Below, one piece after another: positions 52,413 through 60,234 of a DNA stretch of 64,000 nucleotides. This stretch comes from CAG-217 sp963605415 (GTDB lineage: Bacteria; Bacillota; Clostridia; Oscillospirales; Acutalibacteraceae): contig CAVCUL010000001.1 in NCBI GenBank assembly GCA_963605415.1, positions 62,001 through 126,000 of the forward strand. Direction: 5' to 3'. Under the pieces are notes generated by a model, which had not been told where the DNA came from, did no database searches, and was given only the letters and a program-made list of their open reading frames with translations. The translations under genes and the position numbers were made by a program. Position 1 is the stretch's first letter; each line of letters starts with the position of its first letter.

Positions 52413-54240
52413 CGCAATGTCCTCCGTTGAGTTTGTTGGCGCCGCACCCGGCACAGCGGATCCGGCAATGGGGCGTAGTCACATTCTGGTGCGCCCGCTT
52501 GTTCTCCAGCTCCAGGAACTTGCGCGACACGCCGTAGTCCAAATGGTCCCAAGGCAGCAGTTCCTCAAAGGGGCGCCGCCGCTTGGTGTAGAAGTCCGGG
52601 TCCAACCCACATTCTTCAAAGGCCTGCATCCAGGCATCAAAGTTAAAGTGATCGTCCCAGGAGTCAAACTTGCAGCCCAGTTCAAAGGCCCGCAGCAGCA
52701 CCTTGGACAGCCGCCGATCCCCCCGGGCCAGCACGCCCTCTAAGAGCGAGGTGGGTGTTTCGTGGTAGGACACGCGGATCTTGCGGCTGGGCACGCTCTC
52801 CAGCAGGTGGGCCTGCTTGGCCTTTAAGGAGGTCATCGTGTCCTCCGGCTCCCACTGAAACGGAGTAAACGGCTTGGGAATAAAGGACGCGCAGGATACG
52901 GACACGCTGACGGCGCAGCCTTTCTTGTGCTCCGGGGTGTTATAGTAGGCGTCTACCACCTTGCCGGCCAACTGGGCGATACCGGCAATATCCTCCATGG
53001 TCTCCGTAGGCAGACCCATCATAAAGTATAGCTTAACGGAGGTCCAGCCACCGGCAAACGCCTTGGTACAGGTGCGCAGCACTTCTTCTTCCGTCACATT
53101 CTTGTTAATCACATCCCGCATACGCTGGGTGCCCGCCTCCGGGGCAAAAGTCAGCCCGCTGCGGCGCACTTTGGACAGCTTGTCCACCAGCTCGTCGCTA
53201 AAGTTATCCACCCGCAGGCTGGGCAGGGACAGATTAATCTTGTCCCGCACGGTCCAGTCAATCAGGGAGGTAAGCATTTCGTTCACGCAGCTATGATCCG
53301 AGGTGGACAAAGAACACAAGGACAGTTCGTCATACCCGGTAGAGTCGATCAGCGCCTTGGACTGGCGGTTAATGGTCTCCACGCTCTTCTCCCGAATGGG
53401 GCGATAGATAAACCCGGCCTGGCAAAAGCGGCAGCCGCGAATACAGCCACGGAAGATCTCCTCCACTGCCCGGTCGTGGACAATATCAATAAACGGCACC
53501 ACAAAGCGGTCCGGGTAATAGCACTTGTTCATATCGGACACAATGGACTTCTTCACCGTTGCCGGTGCCCCGTGGGTGGGGGTCAAGGCGCGCAGGGTGC
53601 CGTCCGGGTTGTAGCTGTCCTCATAAAAGGACGGCACATAAATGCCCTGAATGTGCATAGCCGCTTCCAAAAACTCCTGCTTGGACTTGCCATTTTCTTT
53701 ACATTCTTTCAGCAGGTCCAGCACCGTGTTGGTGGTCTCCTCCCCTTCGCCCAGGAAAATAATGTCCGCAAACTCTGCCACAGGCTCCGGGTTGCAGGCG
53801 CAGGGGCCGCCAAAGGCCACAATGGGAGTCAGCGCCTTTCGGTCCGCAGCGCGCAGGGGCACCCCGGCCAGATCCAGCATATTGAGAATGTTGGTATAAG
53901 ACAGCTCATACTGCATAGTAAAGCCGATCATATCAAAATCTTTGATGGGGTCGCCACTCTCCAGGGCAAACAGCAGTTCGCCGTTGGCGCGCATCAGTTC
54001 TTCCATATCGTCCGCCGGGGCAAACACCCGCTCGCACCAGGTGTCCTCCCGGGCGTTAGCTACGCCGTAGAGAATTTTCATGCCCAAGTGGCTCATACCG
54101 ATCTCGTAAGTGTCCGGGAAGCAAAAGGCATAGCGCAGAGCCACTTTATTTTTATCTTTCATCACACTGTTCAGTTCGCCACCGGCATAGCGCGCCGGTT
54201 TTTGCACCGATTGCAGCAGTTTTTCAATCTCTTTTCTCAT
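52369..54240 (-). CDS. TIGR03960-type B12-binding/radical SAM protein
   Basis: 623 aa. The N-terminal B12-binding-like region (about 30-190) includes YEIGMSHLGMKILYG and PIVAFGGPCACNPEP. The radical SAM motif CIRGCRFC lies at about residues 267-274. TGYDELSLCSLSTSDHS and GLTFAPEAGTQRMRDVINK follow. The C-terminal extension ends with CRIRCAGCGANKLNGGHC, four Cys that may bind a second metal centre. I started it at ATG 54240, which overlaps the M50 stop; the longer frame into the M50 gene is Ala/Gly/Arg shadow. Product unknown. Confidence 0.93.
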   Translation of the reverse strand: MRKEIEKLLQSVQKPARYAGGELNSVMKDKNKVALRYAFCFPDTYEIGMSHLGMKILYGVANAREDTWCERVFAPADDMEELMRANGELLFALESGDPIKDFDMIGFTMQYELSYTNILNMLDLAGVPLRAADRKALTPIVAFGGPCACNPEPVAEFADIIFLGEGEETTNTVLDLLKECKENGKSKQEFLEAAMHIQGIYVPSFYEDSYNPDGTLRALTPTHGAPATVKKSIVSDMNKCYYPDRFVVPFIDIVHDRAVEEIFRGCIRGCRFCQAGFIYRPIREKSVETINRQSKALIDSTGYDELSLCSLSTSDHSCVNEMLTSLIDWTVRDKINLSLPSLRVDNFSDELVDKLSKVRRSGLTFAPEAGTQRMRDVINKNVTEEEVLRTCTKAFAGGWTSVKLYFMMGLPTETMEDIAGIAQLAGKVVDAYYNTPEHKKGCAVSVSVSCASFIPKPFTPFQWEPEDTMTSLKAKQAHLLESVPSRKIRVSYHETPTSLLEGVLARGDRRLSKVLLRAFELGCKFDSWDDHFNFDAWMQAFEECGLDPDFYTKRRRPFEELLPWDHLDYGVSRKFLELENKRAHQNVTTPHCRIRCAGCGANKLNGGHCDARPEVARDTTAVQ

Positions 54241-54758
54241 ACAGACCTCAAATTCGATAGCATTAAATACAAGCTGATTCCCAGGAGCGACACCCCGCCG
54301 CCCCGGTACAGCACATAGACGCCCAGTGCGGTCAGCCCCGCCAGCACCAGTGCGCTGAGCACTGCTGCCAGCCTGCGGGGCAGCCAAAGGGCCGCCAGCC
54401 GTCCTCCGTCCAGCGGAAAAACGGGCAGTATATTCAGAAGAAACAGCGCGCCGTTGACCGGGTCCCGCAGCAGCGCCCACAAGACCAGGTTCACCGCCGG
54501 GCCGCCAAAGAGCACCGCCGTCTCTCGCCGCCGATCCGGCACCCGGTCGTACCGCAGCGCCATACCGTAAAAGGACAGGCGCAGCTGCCGCGGCCGCAGG
54601 CCCAGGGCGCAGAGCGCTGCCAGGTGCCCGCACTCGTGAAGTACGGAGAACGCCAACACCTGCCACAGCAATTCATTCTGTGCCCAGGCGGCAAAAGTCA
54701 ATATCCAAAAAAACGAATAATCCAGCCGCAGCCGGGTGCGGCCCACCGTCCATTCCAA
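54237..54758 (-). CDS. Site-2 protease-like M50 metallopeptidase
   Basis: 173 aa, membrane-embedded zinc protease. HECGHLAALCALG (about 51-63) is the HExxH-type motif within a helix, and NILPVFPLDGGRL (about 108-120) is the NPDG-like motif (here FPLDGG). Resembles SpoIVFB/YwhC short members. There are about five membrane segments. A sporulation role is possible but not shown. It starts 59 bp after ruvX toward a weak ribosome site. The following radical SAM gene overlaps its stop. Confidence 0.88.
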   Translation of the reverse strand: MEWTVGRTRLRLDYSFFWILTFAAWAQNELLWQVLAFSVLHECGHLAALCALGLRPRQLRLSFYGMALRYDRVPDRRRETAVLFGGPAVNLVLWALLRDPVNGALFLLNILPVFPLDGGRLAALWLPRRLAAVLSALVLAGLTALGVYVLYRGGGVSLLGISLYLMLSNLRSV

Positions 54759-54817
54759 AAAGCACCACCGCTACATCTATACGCAGCCGGGGCGCTCTCT
54801 ATCCGCCAAGGCGCAGT

Positions 54818-55228
54818 TTAACGGTGACTGTCCAGATAAGACTGCAAGATCACGCAGGCAGACACGGCGTCCACCTGCTTCTTGCTCTTTTTGCCGTGCA
54901 CATTGCCGGCAGACAGCAGATCATAGGCCAGCACCGTGGTCAGGCGCTCGTCCTGGTACACCACCGGCAGCCCGGTGACTTCTGCCAGCAGATCGCCCAG
55001 GCGGCGGCAGGCGTCGCACCGGTAGCCGTAGCTGCCGTCCATGTTCCGGGGCAGACCCACAACGATCTGCTCTGCTTTCTCCGCCTTGGCAAGAGCCGCC
55101 AGCTTCTCGGCCAGCTTAGGGGCGTAGCGCTCCTCCACCGTGTTGTAGGCGGTGGCCAACATCTCCCGCACATCGCAAAAGGCCACGCCGGTGCGCACAT
55201 CGCCGTAATCCACGGCCATCATTCGCAT
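54818..55228 (-). CDS. ruvX: Putative pre-16S rRNA nuclease / Holliday junction resolvase RuvX (YqgF)
   Basis: 136 aa with the RNase H-like fold. MMAVDYGDVRTGVAFCD supplies the first Asp. VVGLPRNMDGSYG and VVYQDERLTTVLA supply the Glu, and KKQVDAVSACVILQSYLD ends with the third Asp. The ATG at 55228 follows AAGGAG; the longer frame crosses a hairpin terminator. Gene function (rRNA 5' maturation) is known from relatives. Confidence 0.94.
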   Translation of the reverse strand: MRMMAVDYGDVRTGVAFCDVREMLATAYNTVEERYAPKLAEKLAALAKAEKAEQIVVGLPRNMDGSYGYRCDACRRLGDLLAEVTGLPVVYQDERLTTVLAYDLLSAGNVHGKKSKKQVDAVSACVILQSYLDSHR

Positions 55229-55244
55229 AGCGGTTCTCCTTCCT

Positions 55245-55291
55245 GTAAAAAGGAGCGAAAGGATCCATACCGCGTCGATCGCTTTCGCTCC
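55245..55291 (-). terminator. Inverted repeat terminator between histidine phosphatase and ruvX
   Basis: GGAGCGAAAG (55291-55282) and CTTTCGCTCC (55261-55252) around a 20-base loop, then TTTTTAC. It may work on both strands. Confidence 0.65.
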
Positions 55292-55302
55292 GTTTGTGTT
55301 TA

Positions 55303-55989
55303 TTATCTTCCAAAGGGGTCGTGCCGGTACTCCGGCCGCCACCAATTTTGCTTGCCCAGGGTGGTACAGTCCGCCGGCAAATGAGAAGCGTCATTCTCCA
55401 GAAGCAAGCGTGGCGTACCGCTTTCCTCTACTTCCAACACAGACACGCAGGTATTCTCGCCCCAGGCCACATCATTCAGCCGCCGGGTGGGCCAGCCGTG
55501 TGCCCAGCACAGCAAATTACGAATGGCACAGCCATGGGAAGACAGCAACACAGTCTTGCCCGGGTGGCGGGCGGTGAGCAGAAGAACCGTATCTCGCATA
55601 CGGTCAAACACCTGTTGCATAGACTCCCCTTTTTCAATGGCAAAGGCGTGGGGTTCGTCATTCCACAGGGCGCTCTCAACGGGATAGCATTTAGGGAAAT
55701 CTGCAAAGGGCAGACCCTCAAACACCCCGCCGTTAATCTCGATCAGGCTGTTGAGAATATGAATTGGCAGACCGTGGGCCCGATTGCAGGCCCGGGCAGT
55801 CTTCACGCTGCGCCGCAAGGGGCTGGAGTAGATCAAATCGAACTGCTCCCCTGCCATACGCGCAGCCAGCAGATCCAGCTGGCGGGCACCATTCTCTGTA
55901 ATGTCCCCGTCGGTTACGCCGTTAAATACCCGGCGGATATTCCCCTCCGCTTCACAGTGACGCACAACGATAAAACGGGTGATGCTCAT
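55303..55989 (-). CDS. Histidine phosphatase family protein (phosphoglycerate mutase-like)
   Basis: 228 aa. FIVVRHCEAEGNIRRVFNG carries RHG-type RHC, where the usual Gly after His is Cys. SSPLRRSVKTA, LIEINGGVFEG and LLSSHGCAIRN supply the remaining catalytic Arg, Glu and His. The substrate is unknown; it could be a cobalamin, sugar or phosphoglycerate phosphatase. Its start overlaps the PBP stop by four bases. Confidence 0.9.
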   Translation of the reverse strand: MSITRFIVVRHCEAEGNIRRVFNGVTDGDITENGARQLDLLAARMAGEQFDLIYSSPLRRSVKTARACNRAHGLPIHILNSLIEINGGVFEGLPFADFPKCYPVESALWNDEPHAFAIEKGESMQQVFDRMRDTVLLLTARHPGKTVLLSSHGCAIRNLLCWAHGWPTRRLNDVAWGENTCVSVLEVEESGTPRLLLENDASHLPADCTTLGKQNWWRPEYRHDPFGR

Positions 55990-58481
55990 TCGTCATCGTC
56001 TCCGCCGGAGGAGGTAGGCGTCTGCTCCGTTTGTGCAGACGAGGTAGACTGCGCAGCAGTGGTTTCTGCGCTGTCTGCGGAAGTGGTACCGGCGGCGGTG
56101 GTTCCACTGCCGGAATTGCCAGAATTGCCGGAATTACCGGAACTTCCGGAGCTACTGTAACTGCTGCCGGAGGAATAGCCGTGACCGCCGGTGCAGTTGC
56201 CGGGCAGATTGTTCACATCATACCAGCCATATACACCGGTGCCGCTGCGCAGCTTGCCGCAGGTAGGACAATAGGAGCGCTGCACAATGCCGTCCGGCTC
56301 CTCAAACTTGGTTTTGTATTCGTCGCTGTCCAGTTCCTCATATATCGCTGACATCACGGTCTTCCACAAGGTACCGGCAGGGTTGCCGGACAAGCTGTAA
56401 TAAATTTCTTTGGGCTGGTCATAGCCGTACCATACACCGGCCACAAAGTCCGGCGTGCCGCCCATAAACCAGCGGTCCTTATCGTCCGTAGTGGTACCGG
56501 TCTTGCCGAAGCACTGAATGCCGGACAGTTTGTAAGAGGTACCGGTTCCGGAGGTCATGACCGTTTGCAGCAATTTGTTCATCACCCACGCAGTATTCTC
56601 AGACAGTGCGGACTCCTTGGTTTTTTCCGGCTGCTTTTCCAGCACCACATTGCCCTGCACATCCTCAATCTTGGTGTAGCAATAGGGCTCATAGTAGTAG
56701 CCGCCGTTGCCGAAAGCTGCATAGGCAGCAGTCATCTCCAGCACGGTCACACCATTGGTCACAGCACCGGTTGCCATAGGTGCGTAGTCACAGTCCTTCA
56801 CGCTGTCCAGCGTGCTGATATGGAACCGATTGGTGATAAAGTCCAGAGAATAATCCACCGCGCCGGAGTCGCTGATCATATCCAGCGTGCGGGCGGAGAT
56901 GGTATTTTTGGACTGGGCAAGACCATACTGCAGCGTTACGGTGCTGCCGCTATAGCCGCCGCCTTGGTTGGTGGGCCAGGGCTTGCCGTCCACCACCTTC
57001 AGCGGGCTGTCCTTAATCATAGTAGACCAATAAATATTGGTATTCTCGTCCTGCAGGCTCTTCTCCAATGCCGGACCGTACACAGCCAGCGGCTTAATGG
57101 TAGAACCGGGTTGTCGTTTAGACATGGTAGCGCGGTTTAGGCCCAAATTGACTTTCTTCTTTCCGGTACCGCCTACCAGGCCCAAAATACGGCCGTTATA
57201 GTCCATTACCGCCATCGCGCCCTGCACAGTCTCGTCCGGCATACGCTTGTAGTTCTCGTACACATTTTCCAGCGCTTCCTGCACATCAAAGTCAATGGAA
57301 GTATAGATCTTCAGTCCGCCGCCGTAGACCATGTTCTTGGCCTTTTTGTAGGTATAGCCGTTCTTTTGCAGATCTTCGATCACAGAAGTAATCACATGGT
57401 CCACATAATAGCTGTTAACAGTCTGGGACTTTTTGGTGCTGGTGGTTTTCACCTTAGAGCCTTTATACTCCTTGCTGTTGGTAAATACCAGCTTGTAGCT
57501 TTTTGCACTCTCGTACTCCTCCTTGGTCAGGGAGCCCTCGCTGTACATAGCCTCCAAGAAGTACTCCTGCCGTTCCTTATTGGCCGTTGGATCATTTAGC
57601 GGGTCATAGGTGGACGGCGCCTTGGTAATGGCCGCCAGGCTGGCACACTCCGCCGCGTTCAAATCCTTAATATCCTTGCCAAAGTATTTCTCTGCGGCGG
57701 TCTTCACACCGTAACAGCCGTTGGACAGGTATACAGTGTTCAAATACGCCTCAATGATCTCTTCCTTACTGTAATTGCGTTCCAGGTTCAAAGCCTGTAA
57801 AATTTCGTTAAATTTACGGATAAAGGTTACCTGGTTCTCGTCCGTGAGATTTTTGATCAGCTGCTGGGTAATGGTGGAACCGCCCTGACCAAAATTCGTG
57901 GGCTTTACAAACACGCCGATGGTGCGCACCCAGTCTACGCCGTGATGCTTATAAAAACGCTTGTCCTCACCGGCCACGAACGCCTTGGCCATATAAGGGC
58001 TCATATCGTCCATATCCACCCAAATGCGGTTCTCTTCCCCATGCAGGCGGGTGATCTCCACGGTCTTGCCATTCTTATCCGTGCCGTAGATAAATGAAGT
58101 CATATTTTGGCTGTACTTTTGCTCGGTCAGGTCAAAGACCTTATCGCCGTGGACCACGCTGTAGCCGTAAATAAACAGCACGGAGCAGCACACAATACCC
58201 ACCACGCAAATCACCATTAGACAGCCCAGCAGCGCCTTGCCTACCTTGCGGGCCGGGGTGCTCTCCTTTTGCGGCTTCTTCGCTTTCTTGCGTTTTTTAG
58301 CCGCCAGACGGTTCTCCATCTGCTGCTCTTTCTTATGTCGAGCCGCACGACCCGCCGCTTCACTTTTTTGCACGGGTACATGTTGTGCCTGCTTTTCTAC
58401 CGCATGCCGATCCTCATCATAAGCCTTGGATGAATTGTTCATAAACGAACGCAGCAGATCGTCATAATCTTTATTCGCCAC
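55986..58481 (-). CDS. Class A penicillin-binding protein (PBP1a)
   Basis: 831 aa, bifunctional glycan polymerase and crosslinker. The N-terminal basic cytoplasmic region (about 1-80) is Lys-rich, followed by one membrane segment (about 82-106). The GT51 domain has GEDKRFYKHHGVDW and GQGGSTITQQLIKNL. The transpeptidase has SxxK in RQPGSTIKPL, SKN in QSKNTISAR, and CFGKTGTTTDDKD. The C-terminus holds a CPTCGKLRSGTG segment and a low-complexity Ser/Gly/Thr tail of about 70 residues. A GTG at 58481 is preferred: AGGAGG lies seven bases before it, while the ATG at 58487 sits one base after the same box. Confidence 0.95.
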   Translation of the reverse strand: MANKDYDDLLRSFMNNSSKAYDEDRHAVEKQAQHVPVQKSEAAGRAARHKKEQQMENRLAAKKRKKAKKPQKESTPARKVGKALLGCLMVICVVGIVCCSVLFIYGYSVVHGDKVFDLTEQKYSQNMTSFIYGTDKNGKTVEITRLHGEENRIWVDMDDMSPYMAKAFVAGEDKRFYKHHGVDWVRTIGVFVKPTNFGQGGSTITQQLIKNLTDENQVTFIRKFNEILQALNLERNYSKEEIIEAYLNTVYLSNGCYGVKTAAEKYFGKDIKDLNAAECASLAAITKAPSTYDPLNDPTANKERQEYFLEAMYSEGSLTKEEYESAKSYKLVFTNSKEYKGSKVKTTSTKKSQTVNSYYVDHVITSVIEDLQKNGYTYKKAKNMVYGGGLKIYTSIDFDVQEALENVYENYKRMPDETVQGAMAVMDYNGRILGLVGGTGKKKVNLGLNRATMSKRQPGSTIKPLAVYGPALEKSLQDENTNIYWSTMIKDSPLKVVDGKPWPTNQGGGYSGSTVTLQYGLAQSKNTISARTLDMISDSGAVDYSLDFITNRFHISTLDSVKDCDYAPMATGAVTNGVTVLEMTAAYAAFGNGGYYYEPYCYTKIEDVQGNVVLEKQPEKTKESALSENTAWVMNKLLQTVMTSGTGTSYKLSGIQCFGKTGTTTDDKDRWFMGGTPDFVAGVWYGYDQPKEIYYSLSGNPAGTLWKTVMSAIYEELDSDEYKTKFEEPDGIVQRSYCPTCGKLRSGTGVYGWYDVNNLPGNCTGGHGYSSGSSYSSSGSSGNSGNSGNSGSGTTAAGTTSADSAETTAAQSTSSAQTEQTPTSSGGDDDE

Positions 58482-58554
58482 GCACATACCTCCTAAGTTG
58501 TTCGTATGTATGGGTGATGGGGTCGGACAGACCAACCCATTTTATATTTTTATA

Positions 58555-58583
58555 ATTATACTACAAAGATTAAGATAAATAAA
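58555..58583 (-). promoter_or_regulatory. Promoter of the PBP gene
   Basis: TTTATT at 58583-58578 and TATAAT at 58560-58555 with a 17-nt spacer; the -35 is weak. Confidence 0.55.
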
Positions 58584-58599
58584 GCAAATTATGAATAAA

Positions 58600-59526
58600 T
58601 TAAGAATTTTTCGCGTCCTGCCCCCGCTTGAACGGTGCCTTGGCGCGGCCACTTTCCCGATCCATGGCACGGGAACGCTTGCGGCTCATGGGTTGTATTT
58701 TCTTGCTGATCTGCACATGATCGTACATTTGCTTGGCCCGCAGCTGCACCCAGTATTTGGCGCCGCAGCCCGGGCACTCGCCCCAGTTCTTAAAGGCGTT
58801 GTTGGAGAATTCAAAGGGGCGCAGCATTTGCAGTTCCTTTTTGCATCGAGGGCACCGAAATGTCTGCTGTCGCAGATCGAATCCTCGACAAATGGCGTGG
58901 CGCAAATAGTAGGGCTTGTACAGCAGTCTTTCAAAATAGTCCCCGGAACAGTCGCAAATATACGGCTCAAACAGCGCCGGATCGTACACCTTCTTAAAAC
59001 AGGCAGCGGCCACATAACAATCCTCCAGCGCCCGGTGCAGATTATCCTCCTCAATGGAAATCTGAAATTTTTCTGCACAGTGTGCCAAGCTGATTTGATT
59101 GTTATTGGGATTATCCGTCAAAAAGCGCATACAGTACTTCTGCGCGTCCGCATACCGCTGCATAAACGGTACATGGGCACGCTTGGTAAAGTATTTATAA
59201 TTGCCGGCCAGCACATACAGATCGCTGTCCGACCAGCTCATAAACACGCAGTTGTCCGCATCGCTCCAGCGGGCAAAATCCCGAAATGCTTCCTCAAAGG
59301 GAATGCCGTTTTGCTTCACCTCATCCGCGGTAATGTGGGTCAAATTCTTAAACCGACCGGTAAGTCGCTTGGACACCTTGGGCAGAATCAGCTGCTTAAA
59401 GGTATCTATGATTTGCAACCGCTCATCCAGCATCACAGCGCCGATCTCAATGATCTCGTTCATACCGGTCTGGGTCTTGTAGTTATAGGCGTTATTCCAT
59501 TCTAAGTCAAAAATTACAAAGTTCAT
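58600..59526 (-). CDS. DEDDh 3'-5' exonuclease with C-terminal zinc ribbon
   Basis: 308 aa. The exonuclease fold starts NFVIFDLEWNNAYN (Asp7, Glu9), continues with IIEIGAVMLDE and SWSDSDLYVL, and ends HRALEDCYVAAA (His and Asp of DEDDh). After about residue 215 a four-Cys element FRCPRCKKELQML ... GECPGCGAKYW looks like a zinc ribbon, followed by a basic tail. The N-terminal part resembles KapD-type nucleases. Substrate is not known. ATG 59526 is preferred over 59538; both are in frame. Confidence 0.88.
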   Translation of the reverse strand: MNFVIFDLEWNNAYNYKTQTGMNEIIEIGAVMLDERLQIIDTFKQLILPKVSKRLTGRFKNLTHITADEVKQNGIPFEEAFRDFARWSDADNCVFMSWSDSDLYVLAGNYKYFTKRAHVPFMQRYADAQKYCMRFLTDNPNNNQISLAHCAEKFQISIEEDNLHRALEDCYVAAACFKKVYDPALFEPYICDCSGDYFERLLYKPYYLRHAICRGFDLRQQTFRCPRCKKELQMLRPFEFSNNAFKNWGECPGCGAKYWVQLRAKQMYDHVQISKKIQPMSRKRSRAMDRESGRAKAPFKRGQDAKNS

Positions 59527-59560
59527 GTTCGTTCTCATTCATACTATTAGAGGTGACCGC

Positions 59561-59592
59561 AAAAAAAATAACCTTGCACGCGGCAAGGTTAT
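59561..59592 (-). terminator. Terminator after secG
   Basis: ATAACCTTGC (59592-59583, minus reading) and GCAAGGTTAT (59577-59568) around CGCGT, then eight T. Confidence 0.88.
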
Positions 59593-59604
59593 CTCTGCGT
59601 TTGC

Positions 59605-59856
59605 TTATCCGATAAACAGGAAAATGAGGAATGCAGCAAGCACAATCACAAAGAAAGCCACGATCAGCCATTTTGTGATTTTTTCCAACTTGGCCTCAAT
59701 CGTTCTGCCCTTGGATTTGCCCAAAAAAGTCTCTGCACCGCCGGCAATCGCACCGGACAAATTCTGGGAACGACCCTCCTGCATCAATACAACAACAGTT
59801 ATAATAATCGACGCCACAATCAGCACTGCGCCGAAAACATAATGATACCAAACCAT
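59605..59856 (-). CDS. secG: Preprotein translocase subunit SecG
   Basis: 83 aa, two membrane segments (about 4-24 and 58-80). The central loop has VVLMQEGRSQNLSGAIAGGAETFLGKSKGRT, the SecG signature. Assists SecYE-driven export. It is a single gene with its own promoter and terminator; rnr or smpB, common followers, are not next to it. Confidence 0.96.
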   Translation of the reverse strand: MVWYHYVFGAVLIVASIIITVVVLMQEGRSQNLSGAIAGGAETFLGKSKGRTIEAKLEKITKWLIVAFFVIVLAAFLIFLFIG

Positions 59857-59888
59857 GAAAACTTCCTCCGCTCATAATTTACTCCAGC

Positions 59889-59917
59889 ATTATAGCACAG
59901 CATTACAAGAAATGCAA
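59889..59917 (-). promoter_or_regulatory. Promoter of secG
   Basis: TTGCAT at 59917-59912 and TATAAT at 59894-59889 with a 17-nt spacer. Confidence 0.8.
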
Positions 59918-60061
59918 CCCCTTTTTGCCAACAATTTACTGGCATACAAAGGCGCAACGGCGCGCACACTATGAACGGCAACAAAGAACGTGCGTTTGCC
60001 TTTGCTGCCCCCGCTGCCCCGCAGCGGGTTTACATAGGGCGTTTGCCGCCGGGTTTTGCAG

Positions 60062-60151
60062 GGCGATGTAGGCATCGACCCCTACAAATTCAATCGGTGC
60101 AGCGTATAAAAAAGCCGCTTGCCCCGGACCGATGTGGGCATCGGTCCCTAC
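60062..60151. repeat. Two related short palindromic repeats between secG and parC
   Basis: Repeat A (60062-60087) and repeat B (60126-60151) share TGTAGGG/CGATGCC/ACATCG on the minus strand. B is a perfect 9-bp stem, GGACCGATG (60126-60134) with CATCGGTCC (60139-60147). A further stem CCCGCTG/CAGCGGG lies near 60010-60028. In the 59918-60234 gap I see no gene, only these repeats and a plus-strand hairpin GGGTCGAT/ATCGGCCC before TTTTTTT near 60215. Similar short palindromes are often dispersed in gut Firmicutes genomes. Confidence 0.65.
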
Positions 60152-60234
60152 ATTTTGCATTTGCACGGCATAATGCAAGCCGGGACACCGGGTCGATGGA
60201 AGATCGGCCCGTTTTTTTATGGACTCACGCCGGG

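Noticed and set aside
54240..54666. N-terminal extension of the TIGR03960 radical SAM frame
   Set aside because: The extra 142 residues are an Ala/Gly/Arg-rich read-through of the M50 gene in another frame; the family starts at MRKEIEKLLQ.
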